Source: Saccopteryx bilineata (Eukaryota; Chordata; Mammalia; Chiroptera; Emballonuridae). Taken from it: a stretch of 64,000 bases of DNA. Shown one piece after another: positions 34,770-45,675 of this stretch (the stretch's first letter is position 1; every line of letters starts with the position of its first letter). Both the position numbers and the translations under genes were made by a program. The notes under the pieces were generated by a model. The model was not told the DNA's origin, did no database searches, and saw only the letters and a program-made list of their open reading frames with translations. The stretch lies in the NCBI RefSeq assembly GCF_036850765.1, contig NC_089490.1, positions 294,172,982 to 294,236,981 on the forward strand, in the 5' to 3' direction.

Positions 34770-35176
34770 TGTGGGGAATTGGCTGTAAGCTGACAGTCTG
34801 CCCAACCCCCCACCTCACTTGCCTGATTAGGTTGCAAAAGGTTGTTAAGCTGTGGTGCTGGATTGTTTACACTAATCCCTATGTTCCCTGGAAAGACTGG
34901 AGGCAAGTTTCTTCTATCCTTTGTTTGGTGTAAAGTTAAGATGATATGTATGGTGGGGGTTTCCTACACTTGGTAAAATTCATGGGCTGCCTTGGAAACA
35001 TGATCAAAGATTTCATTGATTTGCTAATGACCCACTTTGTCCTATAAATAAAGCAAGATGCGGTTTTTGGGCACACTTTGTTCTTGCCAGCATCAATTAC
35101 AGGGCCCTCCTGACCCCGTATTTTCTAAATTCTGCATATTTTCTTAATTCCTCACTGTTCCCACTCGGGACCTACA
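34770..35176 (+). mobile_element. Probable class II (ERVK-like) LTR inside the hAT element
   Basis: TGTGGGGAATTGGCTG start and ACTCGGGACCTACA end, with a CCTATAAATAAAGC box (TATA and poly(A) signal combined) near 35041. The first ~200 bases also occur in the hAT copy at 53450-53640, where the rest has been deleted. I do not see a matching 6-bp target duplication, so the exact ends are uncertain. Confidence 0.55.
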
Positions 35177-35236
35177 ATTACTAGCTGTGCTAGTTCATGG
35201 TATGTGCCCAGATATAAAAATATAGTTACTCTATTT

Positions 35237-35730
35237 AAAGCCAGTAGCCACAGCCACCATCACACCAGCCTTATTCACCTTTATTCTCCATCTCCTTCTC
35301 TCTGCACAAACTCTGCACAAACTGGCTTCTCCTTCAGCACTCCGCCATCTTGGCTGCTTCACCTCTCCTTCACATGGCCTTTCTCTGCTCTGCTCTCTCT
35401 GTTATCTCCTCTAATGCTAATCTCAGGAACTGAGAGAGTAAGCTCCCGGTCTGCCCCACTTTATAGTGTAGAAATCAGAACATTTAATCCAATATACAAA
35501 CAAGGAAGTCTCTGAGGCAAAGTCACTTATCTGAAGTATAATGGGATTCTTCATGAAAGTGCACCACCCCACATCATGCAATCAGTCAAGAGTGTGGGGA
35601 AAAGCTTAGTCTTAAAACTAAGCCTTAGGCTATAACCACCCTGCTTGCTTACAGCCTGTCCCCCACACCCAATGCAAACTATAAGCGAGCAAACATATAT
35701 CGTATTTAAAAACTTATTTGACCACACGCT
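35237..35730 (-). mobile_element. Truncated S type 1 LTR inside the hAT element
   Basis: Begins TTTAAAGCCAGTAGCC and ends TTATTTGACCACA. About 150 bases after the first 40 are missing compared with 33422 ('gccaccatcaca' joins directly to 'ccagccttattcacc'). Confidence 0.85.
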
Positions 35731-37261
35731 CTTTTTGTTAACAAATCATTATATTTATTATTAACACATCATTATATTATTTTAGATAAATACACTTAAA
35801 TTAAATGGATAGATTTCTCAAAAGGAAGCATGATATTGAAGAATCAGATTCTAGAAGTGAGCAAAAGTTAAGTGTAAATAAAATAGAATTTGAAGGCTGA
35901 TGGCAGAATTTAATTTATAGCATTTTTCATCACTTAACACTGAACAATATGGTTGGATTAGAAACCCATTCATGAAAGCTTCAAGTGATTTTGGTTTAAC
36001 GTTAACAGAATGAGAAGAACTGGCAGCTATATCCACTGATCATGAATTGATGATTAAACATAAGGAATTGTCTCTTGAAGCCTTTTGGATTTCTATAAAA
36101 GAATATGTGGCAATATCTTAAAAAGCTTTGAACATTTTACTAGAATTTTCAACATCCTCTTTATGTGAATTAGGATTTTCTACCTTCAACACAATTAAGA
36201 GTAAAAAAGAGAAGAATTCTTCAATGTATTGATGAGGAAATGAGAGTTTGCCTTTCAAATATATGTCCAAACATTGAAGAAATTGCTAGGACACATCAAA
36301 TTCATGTTTCTCATAAACACAAGAATGAAAAAACTTAACACATTTGTGCTGGGACCTGCCAAATTTACTAAATCTTACTAATAATGTATCTATATATATA
36401 AAAAATAACTTTTGTCATTTTTTATATTTTTAACCACTCTTTTTTATGAATACTAAAAAGCATAACTCAAAAAAATGTAACATAAAAATGATTTTTAATT
36501 TCAGAATAAATTTTGTCAAATTTATTTTGTTTAATTATCATAAAAGCATGCTTAGACTTTATATATTTTCTTTAATATTTGACTTAATTATTATAACATA
36601 TTTCTCAGAAATTTGTATATAGTGCACTTACAATTTTTTGTAAGATTTTAAAGGCGCCTCCACTTCAAAAAAGTTTGAGAACCACTGCTCTAGACAAAGT
36701 GATCATGAGCCCCTCCTTACCCACCCCAACCGGGTATGTGATTTGGTCTATAAAATCAGCCACAGAATTGTAGGAACTTTCTACATGATATGGGATTGTG
36801 CCCTGTGTAGCTAGCCAGCTAATTAATAAACCTCAAAAATTCATCTCAACATGGTGTCTCTATGTAACCAGCAGATTAAAGTACTGTACTTTACAACAAT
36901 AGGATATACATACTTGGAAGTAATTTATATAAAGTTCTTCCTTCAGATCTATCAATACTTGCTTAATATATTTAAGTGTTCTGATGTTAAATACATATAT
37001 ATTTATAATATGTTAGATACATATAATTTATAGCTGCATGTTGAATTGACCATTAATTATATTGTTATATAATAACTTTCTTTGTGTCTACAACAACTTT
37101 TGACCTAAAATCTATTTTGTATAAGTATAGTCACCCGTACTTTCTCTTATTATCAGTTGCATGGAATATCTCTTTCATTCCTTCACTTTCAGCCTTCGTG
37201 TGTACTTAAATACAAAGTCAATCATTTGTAGGCAGCATATAACTGAATATTTAAAAAAAAA

Positions 37262-37407
37262 TACTGAATATATTGGGGTGACATTGATTAATAAAATTAG
37301 ACAGGTTTTTGGTGTGCAATTCTACAATATATCATCTGTATAGTGCATTGTTGATAACCACCTCAAGTCAAGTCTCCATCCCCGTCTATCACCATTTATC
37401 CTCCCTG
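37262..37407 (-). mobile_element. L1 3'-UTR piece
   Basis: Phrases 'ttggggtgacattgattaataaaatt', 'gtgcaattctacaatatatcatctgta' and 'aagtctccatccccgtctatcacc' are a carnivore/bat-type L1 3' UTR on the minus strand. It leads into the minisatellite below. Confidence 0.55.
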
Positions 37408-37562
37408 CACCCTCCTCCACCTCCCGGCACCCTCCTCCACCTCCCCACACCCTCCTCCACCTCCCGGCACCCTCCTCCACCTCCCTGCCTCCCCGCACCC
37501 TCCTCCACCTCCCCACACCCTCCTCCACCTCCCGGCACCCTCCTCCACCTCCCCGCACCCCT
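37408..37562 (+). repeat. 20-bp CCTCC minisatellite
   Basis: About seven to eight tandem units of CACCCTCCTCCACCTCCC followed by GG, CA or CG, with one unit lengthened by an extra CTGCCTCCC. The C-rich strand gives a false proline/histidine-rich frame and the G-rich strand a glycine/arginine one. The minus strand is G-rich enough to be a quadruplex candidate. Confidence 0.95.
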
Positions 37563-37714
37563 CTTTCACTCATGCAGCCCAGGAGGATTTTTAAAAACTC
37601 ATTCAGCTACTCTATGTATGCCTTTTAATTAGGAGTTTAATTCATTTTATTTAAGGTAATTTTTTATAAGTTGGAAATTTTTATTGACATTGTGTTAATA
37701 GTTTTGTCTGTTTT

Positions 37715-38088
37715 GTTTTTTTTTTTTTTCATTTTTCCGAAGCTGGAAACGGGGAGGCAGTCAGACAGACTCCCGCATGCGCCCGACCGGGATCCACCCG
37801 GCATGCCCACCAGGGGGCGATGTTCTGCCCTTCTGGGCATCGCTCAGTTGCATCCAGAGCCATTCTAGTGCCTGAGGCAGAGGCCACAGAGCCATCCCCA
37901 GCGCCTGGGCCATCTTTGCTCCAATGGAGCCTCGGCTGCAGGAGGGGAAGAGAGAGACAGAAAGGAAGGAGAGGGGGAGAGGTGGAGAAGCAGATGGGCG
38001 CTTCTCCTGTGTGCCCTGGCCAGGAATCGAACCTGGGACTCCTGCACGCCAGGCTGATGCTCTACCACTGAGCCAACTGGCCAGGGCC
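37715..38088 (-). repeat. Type b tRNA SINE
   Basis: Near-complete minus-strand copy from head GGCCCTGGCCAGTTGGCTCA to the T-run, with an exact 16-bp target duplication TAGTTTTGTCTGTTTT at 37699-37714 and 38089-38104. No internal 'gcatcgccccctggtgggc' duplication. Confidence 0.96.
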
Positions 38089-38191
38089 TAGTTTTGTCTG
38101 TTTTATGGTCCTCTTTGCCTCTTGCTCTTCTTTGTTATTTGACTTTTTTTTTTTGGAGCAATTTGCTGTTTCTTTCTATCTTTTGTGTATC

Positions 38192-38194
<3 letters not shown>

Positions 38195-38243
<49 letters not shown>
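38195..38243 (+). repeat. (TA)n microsatellite
   Basis: A pure TA run of about 24 units followed by a T-run. Confidence 0.97.
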
Positions 38244-38251
<8 letters not shown>

Positions 38252-38585
38252 TTTTTCTTTGTGGTTACCTCAATGCTTACATAAAATTATCTGAGTTATA
38301 ACATCTATTTTAAATTGATAAACTGAATTACACACAAAACTCAAAACTTTTACCTCTAGCATTTTGTGTTCTTATAAGTCAGAATTTAATTCTTTTGTAT
38401 TAACACGTTTTTATTTTTAAACTTTTATATTAGTGTTAAAATTAATTTATGCATCAACATTACACTGTTACATTGTTCTGTATTTGTCTATATATTTACC
38501 ATTACCTGTAAGAATTATGCTTTCAGGTTGCTGTTTTGTATGTTTACATTTAAATTTGATGATGGATTCCCTTAAGCATTTCTTT

Positions 38586-39262
38586 TTTTTTTTAATTTAT
38601 TTATTAAATTTAATGCAGTGACATTGATAAATCAGGGTACATATGTTGAGAGAAAACATCTCTAGATTATTTTGACATTTGATTGTGCTGTATACCCCTC
38701 CCCCAAAGTTAAATTGTCTTCTGTCAACTTCTATCTGGTTTTCTTTGTGCCCCTCCCCTCCCCCAACCCCTCTCTCATTCTTCACCTCCTCCCCCTCCCC
38801 CATCCGCACCCCTGTTGCCATCACATTCTTGTTCATGTCTCTGAGTCTCATTTTTATGTCCCTTCTATGTATGGATTCATATAGTTCTTAGTTTTTTTTC
38901 TGATTTACTTATTTCACTCCGTATAATGTTATCAAGGTCCATCCATGTTATTGTAAATGATCCGATGTCATCATTTCTTATGGCTGAGTAGTACTCCATA
39001 GTATATATGTACCAAAGCTTTTTAATCCACTCATCCTCTGATGGACACTTGGGTTGTTTCCAGATCTTCGCTATTATGAACATTGCTGCCACAAACATGG
39101 GGGTGCATTTCTCCTTTTCGAGCCGTTCTATGGTGTCCTTGGGGTATATTCCTAAAAGTGGGATAGTTGGGTCAAAAGGCAGTTTGATTTTCAGTTTTTT
39201 TGTTTGTTTGTTTGTTTTAGTAATTTTTTTATTTTATTTATTCATTTTAGAGAGAGGAGAGG

Positions 39263-39307
<45 letters not shown>

Positions 39308-39586
39308 GGTGGGAGGAGCTGGAAGCATCAACTCCCATATGTGCCTTGACCAGGCAAGCCCAGGGTTTCAAACCGGTGACCTCAGCATTTCCAGGTCAAC
39401 GCTTAATCCACTGCGCCACCACAGGTCAGGCTGATTTTCAGTTTTTTAAGGAATCTCCATACTGTTTTCCACAGAGGCTGCACCAGTCTGCATTCCCACC
39501 AGTAGTGCAGGAGGGTTCCCTTTTCTCCACATCCTCGCCAGCACTTATTCTGTGTTGTTTTGTTGATGAGAGCCATTCTGACCTTA
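38586..39586 (-). mobile_element. Young 5'-truncated L1 with an inserted SINE
   Basis: Minus-strand L1 3' end: 3' UTR with the C-rich 'cccctcccctcccccaacccctctc' tract, and ORF2 C-terminal codons ([35 protein letters not shown]). It is flanked by a target duplication CCTTAAGCATTTCTT (about 38570 and 39587) and lies inside an older L1. Confidence 0.88.
39201..39431 (-). repeat. VES-like tRNA SINE (type a) inside the L1
   Basis: Head GCCTGACCTGTGGTGGCGCA on the minus strand, GA-rich microsatellite body (39265-39305), and target duplication TGATTTTCAGTTTTTT at 39185-39200 and 39432-39447. Confidence 0.95.
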
Positions 39587-39601
39587 AGCATTTCTTATAA
39601 G

Positions 39602-40230
39602 GCAAGTCAGTTTTTGTTTTTCTGAGAAAGGTTTTATTCTGTATTAATTTTTAAAGAATAGTTTTGCTGGTAGAGTCTTCTTGGTTGGCAGTGCTTCTCC
39701 TCTTCCCACTCTACTCTCTATCCCCTTACCCTATCATTCCACTCTCTCCTGGCCTGCGAGGTTTCTGCTCAGAAATCCTCTAACAGTCCTATGGTGGTAC
39801 ACAGCACTGGCCCCTGTTCCTGAGGTCACAGTGGTGACTTCAGTTTCAGGTTTGGCATAGCACTGGCTCAGGCTTCAGCAGGGCTCAACAGTGTGGACTG
39901 CAGGCACGCACCTCTGTCTACTGGTGTCAATGTCACCAGTAGGAGCCCTTGATGGCAAAACTGTGGGTATCCACTTGCTCTTCTTTTTACGTGTAGGGGA
40001 AAATCATCATCAAGGGGTTCCATCCTGGTGCCAACCTGTTTCAGCCTGAGGGGTCAGGTGACTCAGATTAAATGCTTCCTAAACATTTCTCTGCAGCCAT
40101 TCTTATTTATTGTGCTCCACCAGGTTTCTGAAGCTTCTTAATAGTATGCCAGAGCTCTCTCTATTCACTCATGAGTAATTGTTAAATCATAGTGTTTATG
40201 TGGGCTCAATATCATCCTTTAGAAAACTGC
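39602..40230 (-). mobile_element. Old L1, remaining left part
   Basis: The first ~190 bases ('tagttttgctggtagagtcttcttggttggc', 'ctctcctggcctgcgaggtttctgctcagaaatc') are L1 ORF2 on the minus strand. The remainder to 40230 is GC-richer and probably also L1, but I cannot confirm it. Confidence 0.5.
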
Positions 40231-40937
40231 AAATATCCAAAACGAACTATTACTTCACATCAGCTAGGATGGCTAGAACCAAAAAGGAAGAGTGAGCTTT
40301 GGTAATGGTGTCTTCCCTTGATATAGTGCTGATGGGAATATAAAATGGTGGTGCAGTCACTTGGGAAAACAATTTGACTATCCCTCAAAAAATTCAACAT
40401 TTCTATAGTATGATTTTGCAATCCTATTCTTAGTTATTTACTTATGGTAAATAAAAACATATGTCTACACAAAATTTGTGTAAAAATGTTGATAGCAGCA
40501 TTATTAATAACCCAAAGTGTAAACAACCCAAATATCACTAAGTGGATTATAGAAATGTGGTATATTCATGTAATAAAATACAACCCAGCAATAAAAGGAA
40601 TAAAGTTCAGATATCTTCTACAAGCTAGATAAACTTTGACAAAATTATACTACATGATTAAGACAAAAAAAAAACCTCACAAATTTTATGAATTTATTTA
40701 CATGAAGTGTCAAAATAAGTAATTCCTGGAGACAGAAATGTTATTGTTTGCCTGGGTCTAGGGGGAGAAGGGATGTGAAGGTTCTACTCATGGGCATGGA
40801 ACTTCTCCTGTCCTGTGATGAAATATTCTGCAGTTCAGTAGTGGTGCTGGTCACAAAACACCATGAATATATGTATTAGAAGCTATTTGTTAGTATATAT
40901 TAGAAAGAAATAGGTTTTGCTTTGTGACTTGTATCTT
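40231..40937 (+). mobile_element. Old L1 3' end
   Basis: Plus-strand ORF2 end and 3' UTR: 'ggaatataaaatggtggtgcagtcacttggg', 'gatagcagcattattaataacccaaag', 'gtggtatattcatgtaataaaatac', 'gtttgcctgggtctagggggagaag'. Frame broken. Confidence 0.75.
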
Positions 40938-40954
40938 AATAAACTTTTATAAAG

Positions 40955-41069
40955 TGCCTGACCTGTGGTGGCGCAGTGGATAAAAGCATCAACCTGGAAT
41001 GCTGAGGTTGCCGATTCAAAACCCTGGGCTTGCCCAGTCAAGGCACATATGGGAGTTGAAGCTTCCTGC

Positions 41070-41102
<33 letters not shown>

Positions 41103-41168
41103 AAAATGAATAAATAAATAAAAATAATTAAAAAAATAAATTTACAAAATAAATAAATAAATAAATAA
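40955..41168 (+). repeat. VES-like tRNA SINE (type a)
   Basis: TGCCTGACCTGTGGTGGCGC head, CT microsatellite (41072-41098) and AAATAAATAAATAA tail, with exact 17-bp target duplication AATAAACTTTTATAAAG at 40938-40954 and 41169-41185. Confidence 0.96.
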
Positions 41169-41328
41169 AATAAACTTTTATAAAGCAAAAACGGAACCCA
41201 GAGTTAGAACTATGTCTGGATAGACAAAAATCTGAACTAAAATTTGAAAGAGCAATTTCCAACGACAAATTCTTTATTTACAACTTAAATTGAATTGAGG
41301 AGCTATACCTCATAAAATTCTAACCTGG

Positions 41329-41708
41329 CCCTGGCCGGTTGGCTCAGTGGTAGAGCGTCGGCCTGGCGTGCAGAAGTCCCGAGTTTGATTCCCGGCCAGG
41401 GCACACAGGAGAAGCGCCCATCTGCTTCTCCACCCCTCCCCCTCTTCTTCCTCTCTGTCTCTTTCTTCCCCTCCCGCAGCTGAGGCTCCATTGGAGCAAA
41501 GATGGCCTGGGTGCTGGGGATGGCTCCTTGGCCTCTGCCCCAGGCGCTAGAGTGGCTCTGCTCCTGGCAGGGCAATGCCCGGGAGGGGCAGAGCATCGCC
41601 CCCTGGTGGGCAGAGCGTCGCCCCCTGGTGGGCGTGCCGGGGTGGATCCCGGTGGGGGGCATGCGGGAGTCTGTCTGACTGTCTCTCCCCGTTTCCAGCT
41701 TAAAAAAA
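41329..41708 (+). repeat. Type b tRNA SINE
   Basis: CCCTGGCCGGTTGGCTCAGT head to poly-A, with an exact 15-bp target duplication AAAATTCTAACCTGG at 41314-41328 and 41709-41723. Carries the internal 'cagagc.tcgccccctggtgggc' duplication, like the copy at 15.25 kb. Confidence 0.96.
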
Positions 41709-41723
41709 AAAATTCTAACCTGG

Positions 41724-42499
41724 AAGAAACTTTTCTCTGTTCATAACACATTTTATAAATATAGACTGTTTCAAATTACTATAGCCAGAACAGCAGTGAA
41801 TTCCTGCAACTGACAAAAATATAGTTCTTTCTATACATGACCATCAGATAATGTCATGCCTTTGTGATAATTTACTATGTTTCTGTGGTAAATGTTTAAA
41901 CTATCATATAAACCTTGGTTTCAGTCTTCAAGGAGAAATACTCATTTTTCATTAGGCAGCATACACATGTGTTCAAAAAACATAGTAAGATGATTGTTGG
42001 CGTAAGTCTAACTGTTAAATTTATAAAGCTTAAAGATAGGCAGCATTTTCCACACACCAAACATTTTCATTTGATCATGAAATAGATGATTTTTTAGTTG
42101 GTTCAACCCTTTTCTTGTACAGAAGCAGTAAATAGGCATCTCAAGCTTAGCAACACTGTGCATTTTTAAATTAGTTATTTTATATGAATCCTTTTGTGCT
42201 TTTTGAGACTATTCAGCAAATGATTATTGTTGCATTTTCTAGATATTTTCTCTCCCTTTAAGTTTTACTTATACAGTATTTTCTTTGAAGTAAGAAAAGT
42301 TTAGTGTCTGCTTATATTGAAGGTGAAAAAAACACCTGCTTTCAAGTATAGCAAAGTAACTGCACATACTTGATCTACAAATTTTCTGCAATAAAATGTT
42401 TACTAATAATTTATTTTCTATAAAACCCAGTTTATTTTGATAAAAATGAGTTTGACTTTATATCTTAATGTTATAATTTCTTTCATTTTTTATGAAATA
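41724..42499. other. Unrecognised stretch
   Basis: No supported gene or repeat. Confidence 0.4.
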
Positions 42500-42515
42500 T
42501 ATACATACATGTTTT

Positions 42516-44527
42516 GTTTTGTTTTTGTTTGTTTGTTTTTTTTTTTTTAATAAATTTTTATTAATGGTAATGGGATGACATTAATAAATCAGGGTACATA
42601 TATTCAAAGAAAACATGTCTAGATTATTTTGTCATCAAATTATGTTGCAAACCCCTCACCCAAAGTCAGATTGTCCTCCGTCACCCTCTATCTAGTTCTC
42701 TGTGCCCCTCCCCCTCCCCCTAACTCTCCCTCCCTCCCTCCCATGTCCTCCCTCCCCCCCACCCTTGGTAACCACCACACTCTTGTCCATGTCTCTTAGT
42801 CTCATTTTTATGTTCCACCAATGTATGGAATCATGTAGTTCTTGTTTTTTTCTGATTTGCTTATTTCACTCCTTATAATGTTATCAAGATCCCACCATTT
42901 TGCTGTAAATGATCTGATGTCATCATTTCTTATGGCTGAGTAGTATTCCATAGTGTATATGTGCCACATCTTCTTTATCCAGTCTTCTATTGAAGGGCTT
43001 TTTGGTTGTTTCCATGTCTTGGCCACTGTGAACAGTGCTGCAATGAACATGGGGCTACATGTGTCTTCATGTATCAATGTTTCTGAGGTTTTGGGGTATA
43101 TACCCAGTAGAGGGATTGCTGGGTCATAAGGTAGTTCTATTTGCAGTTTTTTGAGGAACCACCATACTTTCCTCCATAATGGTTGTACTACTTTACAGTC
43201 CCACCAACAGTGAATGAGGGTTCCTTTTTCTCCACAGCCTCTCCAACATTTGCTATTACCCGTCTTGTTGATAATAGCTAATCTAACAGGGGTGAGGTGG
43301 TATCTCATTGTAGTTTTGATTTGCATTTCTCTAATAACTAATGAAGCTGAGCATCTTTTCATATATCTGTTGGCCATTTGTATCTCTTCCTGGGAGAAGT
43401 GTCTGTTCATGTCCTCTTCCCATTTTTTTATTGGATTGCTTGTTTGTTTGTTGTTGAGTTTTATGAGTTCTTTGTAAATTTTGGATATTAGGCCCTTATC
43501 TGAGCTGTCGTTTGAAAATATCAGTTCCCATATAGTTGGCTGTCTGTTTATTTTGATATCAGTTTCTCTTGCTGAGCAAAAACTTTTAATTCTGATGTAG
43601 TCCCATTCATTTATCTTTGCCTTCACTTCTCTTGCCATTGGAGTCAAGTTCATAAAATGTTCTTTAAAACCCAGGTCCATGATTTTAGTACCTATGTCTT
43701 CTTCTATGTACTTTATTGTTTCAGGTCTTATATTTAGGTCTTTGATCCATTTTGAATTAATTTTAGTACACGGGGACAGGCTGTAGTCGAGTTTCATTCT
43801 TTTGCATGTGGCTTTCCAGTTTTCCCAACACCATTTGTTGAAGAGGCTTTCTCTTCTCCATTGTGTGTTGTTGGCCCCTTTATCAAAGATTATTTGACCA
43901 TATATATGTGGTTTTATTTCTGGGCTTTCTATTCTGTTCCATTGGTCTGAGTGTCTATTTTTCTGCCAATACCATGCTGTTTTAATTATCGTGGCCCTAT
44001 AATATAGTTTAAAGTCAGGTATTGTAATGCCCCCAGCTTCATTCTTTTTCCTTAGGATTGTTTTGGCCATTCGGGGTTTTTTATAGTTCCATATAAATCT
44101 GATGATTTTTTGTTCCATTTCTTTAAAAAATCTCATAGGGATTTTGATGGGAATTGCATTAAATTTGTATATTGCTTTGGGTAATATGGCCATTTTGATT
44201 ATATTTATTCTTCCTATCCAAGAACAAGGAATATTTTTCCATCTCATTGTATCTTTTTCAATTTCCCTTAACAATGCTTTGTAATTTTCATTATATAGGT
44301 CCTTTACGTTCTTTGTTATGTTTATTCCTAGGTATTTTATTTTTTTGTTGCAATCGTGAAGGGGATTATTTTTTTGAGTTCGTTTTCTAATATTTCATTG
44401 TTGGCATATAGAAAGGCTATGGACTTTTGTATGTTAATTTTGTATCCTGCGACCTTACTGTATTGGTTTATTGTTTCTAATAATCTTTTTGTGGAGTCCT
44501 TCGGGTTTTCGATGTATAGGATCATAT
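42516..44527 (-). mobile_element. Young 5'-truncated L1 (2.0 kb)
   Basis: Exact 16-bp target duplication TATACATACATGTTTT at 42500-42515 and 44528-44543. The plus-strand start is an A/T-rich poly-A tail remnant followed by the 3' UTR (with 'cccctccccctccccctaac' tract) and then ORF2 sequence to the truncation point. Good preservation and an intact duplication indicate a recent insertion. Confidence 0.95.
42808..44274 (-). pseudogene. L1 ORF2 C-terminal part, open for 488 codons
   Basis: Encodes the C-terminal part of the L1 ORF2 protein downstream of the reverse transcriptase core: [33 protein letters not shown], the cysteine-bearing C-terminal region ([20 protein letters not shown]), and the [15 protein letters not shown] end. 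A second open piece (44337-44534), starting with [14 protein letters not shown] after the catalytic region, lies in another frame, so at least one frameshift lies at about 44275-44336. Endonuclease and the RT active site are missing because of the 5' truncation, so it cannot retrotranspose. Confidence 0.9.
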
Positions 44528-44543
44528 TATACATACATGTTTT

Positions 44544-45345
44544 AAATCATAAAGTCACTCTCTCAGAATAACCTTTTATTTTGTTATTTTTATTCATTGT
44601 ATTTTGGCAGAATGATCTCTATTCATTCCAGTGAAAGAACCCAACTCTCTTTTCCTGTATTGTCAATATTTACTCTTATATCCTCTCATATTTACATACT
44701 TGGGGTTTTTAGAAAGGAATGTTAATTCAAAAGTAAGAGTGTGTTATCTCTGATTACTAAGAAGCTTTTAAAAATGACTATTATATTTACCTATGAGTAT
44801 TTTCTTCTATTCTTTTGTTTAGGAGGGAATGCCATTCTCCGATTTTTATTTATCACAAGGACAGATTATCAGTTTATGTTTGCACTCTGGCCGCAACATT
44901 TACTTCTCTCCACCACAGTTAGGTGGGTTGGCTTCTTGGGAGTGACTGACAATGTTAGCAGTTCTAAACTGAAAACAATTCATGTCTTGAGATAGAAATT
45001 TTGGTACCTCTCTGCTTTCACCCTTTCCTCCTTCATTGATCCATTTGAAGGGATTGGCTTGGGCTAGTGTATCCTCTTTAGGTTCAACATTTTTCTTGGG
45101 TGAACTGCTACAAGATCTGGACTCTGGGCAATTTAGTTCAAGAGCGAGTACACCTGGTCAGGTGTCACACCAGCTGCAGTGTACCACATAGTTTTCTTAT
45201 TAATTATGTTTGTTTTCCTTGTGCCTCATCTCCTCACTCTGTTGTTGTTTCTTAATTTAATCAGAAAACTTAATAGGGAAAATGTGTTTTCTTTATTAGG
45301 CTTTTTCAAAACAGGCAAGTTCCCTTAGCTAACATTTACATATAA
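44544..45345. other. Unrecognised stretch
   Basis: No gene or repeat I can support. An 84-codon frame (44741-44995) has no motif. Confidence 0.4.
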
Positions 45346-45346
45346 C

Positions 45347-45675
45347 CTGGTGGTGGTGCAGTGGATAGAGCGTTGGACTGGGATGCTGAGGACCCAGGTT
45401 CGAGACCCCGAGGTCGCCAGCTTGAGCGCGGGCTCATCTGGTTTGAGCAAAAGCTCCCCAGCTTGGACCCAAGATCGCTGGCTCGAGCAAGGGGTTATTT
45501 GGTCTGCTGAAGGCCCACAGTCAAGGCACATATGAGAAAGCAATCAATGAACAACTAAGATGTTGCAACAAAAAACTGATGATTGATGCTTCTCATCTCT
45601 CTCCATTCCTCTCTGTCTGTCCCTGTCTATCCCTCTCTCTGTCTCTGTAAAAAAACAAAACAAACAAACAAAAAA
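45347..45675 (+). repeat. Type c tRNA SINE
   Basis: Head CCTGGTGGTGGTGCAGTGGA, middle 'gaggtcgccagcttgagcgcgggctcatctgg', 'caaggcacatatgagaaagc' and 'aatcaatgaacaactaaga' blocks, CT-rich end and A/C-rich tail. Flanks ATTTACATATAA and ATTTATATATAA look like a target duplication with one change. Confidence 0.93.

Larger units (their letters stand above)
34623..36687 (+). mobile_element. hAT element in U3 of the P LTR, itself with nested LTRs
   Basis: Inverted repeats CAGTGGTTCTCAAAGTGT and AAGTTTGAGAACCACTG, 8-bp duplication CTCTAGAC at 34615-34622 and 36688-36695. It retains parts of a hAT transposase: a start with MDRFLKRKHDIE at 35804 and, after internal losses, the C-terminal dimerisation-type region (SLCELGFSTFNTIKSK and NICPNIEEIARTH, about 36150-36340) in shifting frames. 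Inserted within are a class II-like LTR (34770-35176) and an S LTR piece (35237-35730). A shortened copy at the same LTR site occurs at 53299-54145. Confidence 0.87.
33165..36898 (+). mobile_element. Solo LTR of gammaretrovirus-like family P, hit by nested insertions
   Basis: P LTR segments at 33165-33421, 34555-34622 and 36688-36898 are collinear with the LTR at 60541-61069. The whole is flanked by the exact 5-bp duplication ATAGG (33160-33164 and 36899-36903), which marks an independent retroviral integration later reduced to a solo LTR. Nested in it are an S LTR (33422-34554) and a hAT element (34623-36687). TATA box TCTATAAAATCAGCC near 36748 and AATTAATAAA near 36820 lie downstream of the hAT element, so the hAT sits in U3. 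Confidence 0.85.
36905..38570 (-). mobile_element. Old L1 ORF2 region with later insertions
   Basis: Minus-strand L1 ORF2 text ('acctaaaatctattttgtataagtatag', 'gcatggaatatctctttcattccttcac', then around 37610-37714 and 38105-38580) runs on either side of an L1 3'-end piece with a minisatellite, a type b SINE and a TA repeat. It continues after the next L1 insertion to about 39790. Confidence 0.65.

Noticed and set aside
37408..37562. CRISPR-like repeat array
   Set aside because: Direct tandem units without spacers, in a mammalian L1 context; it is a minisatellite.
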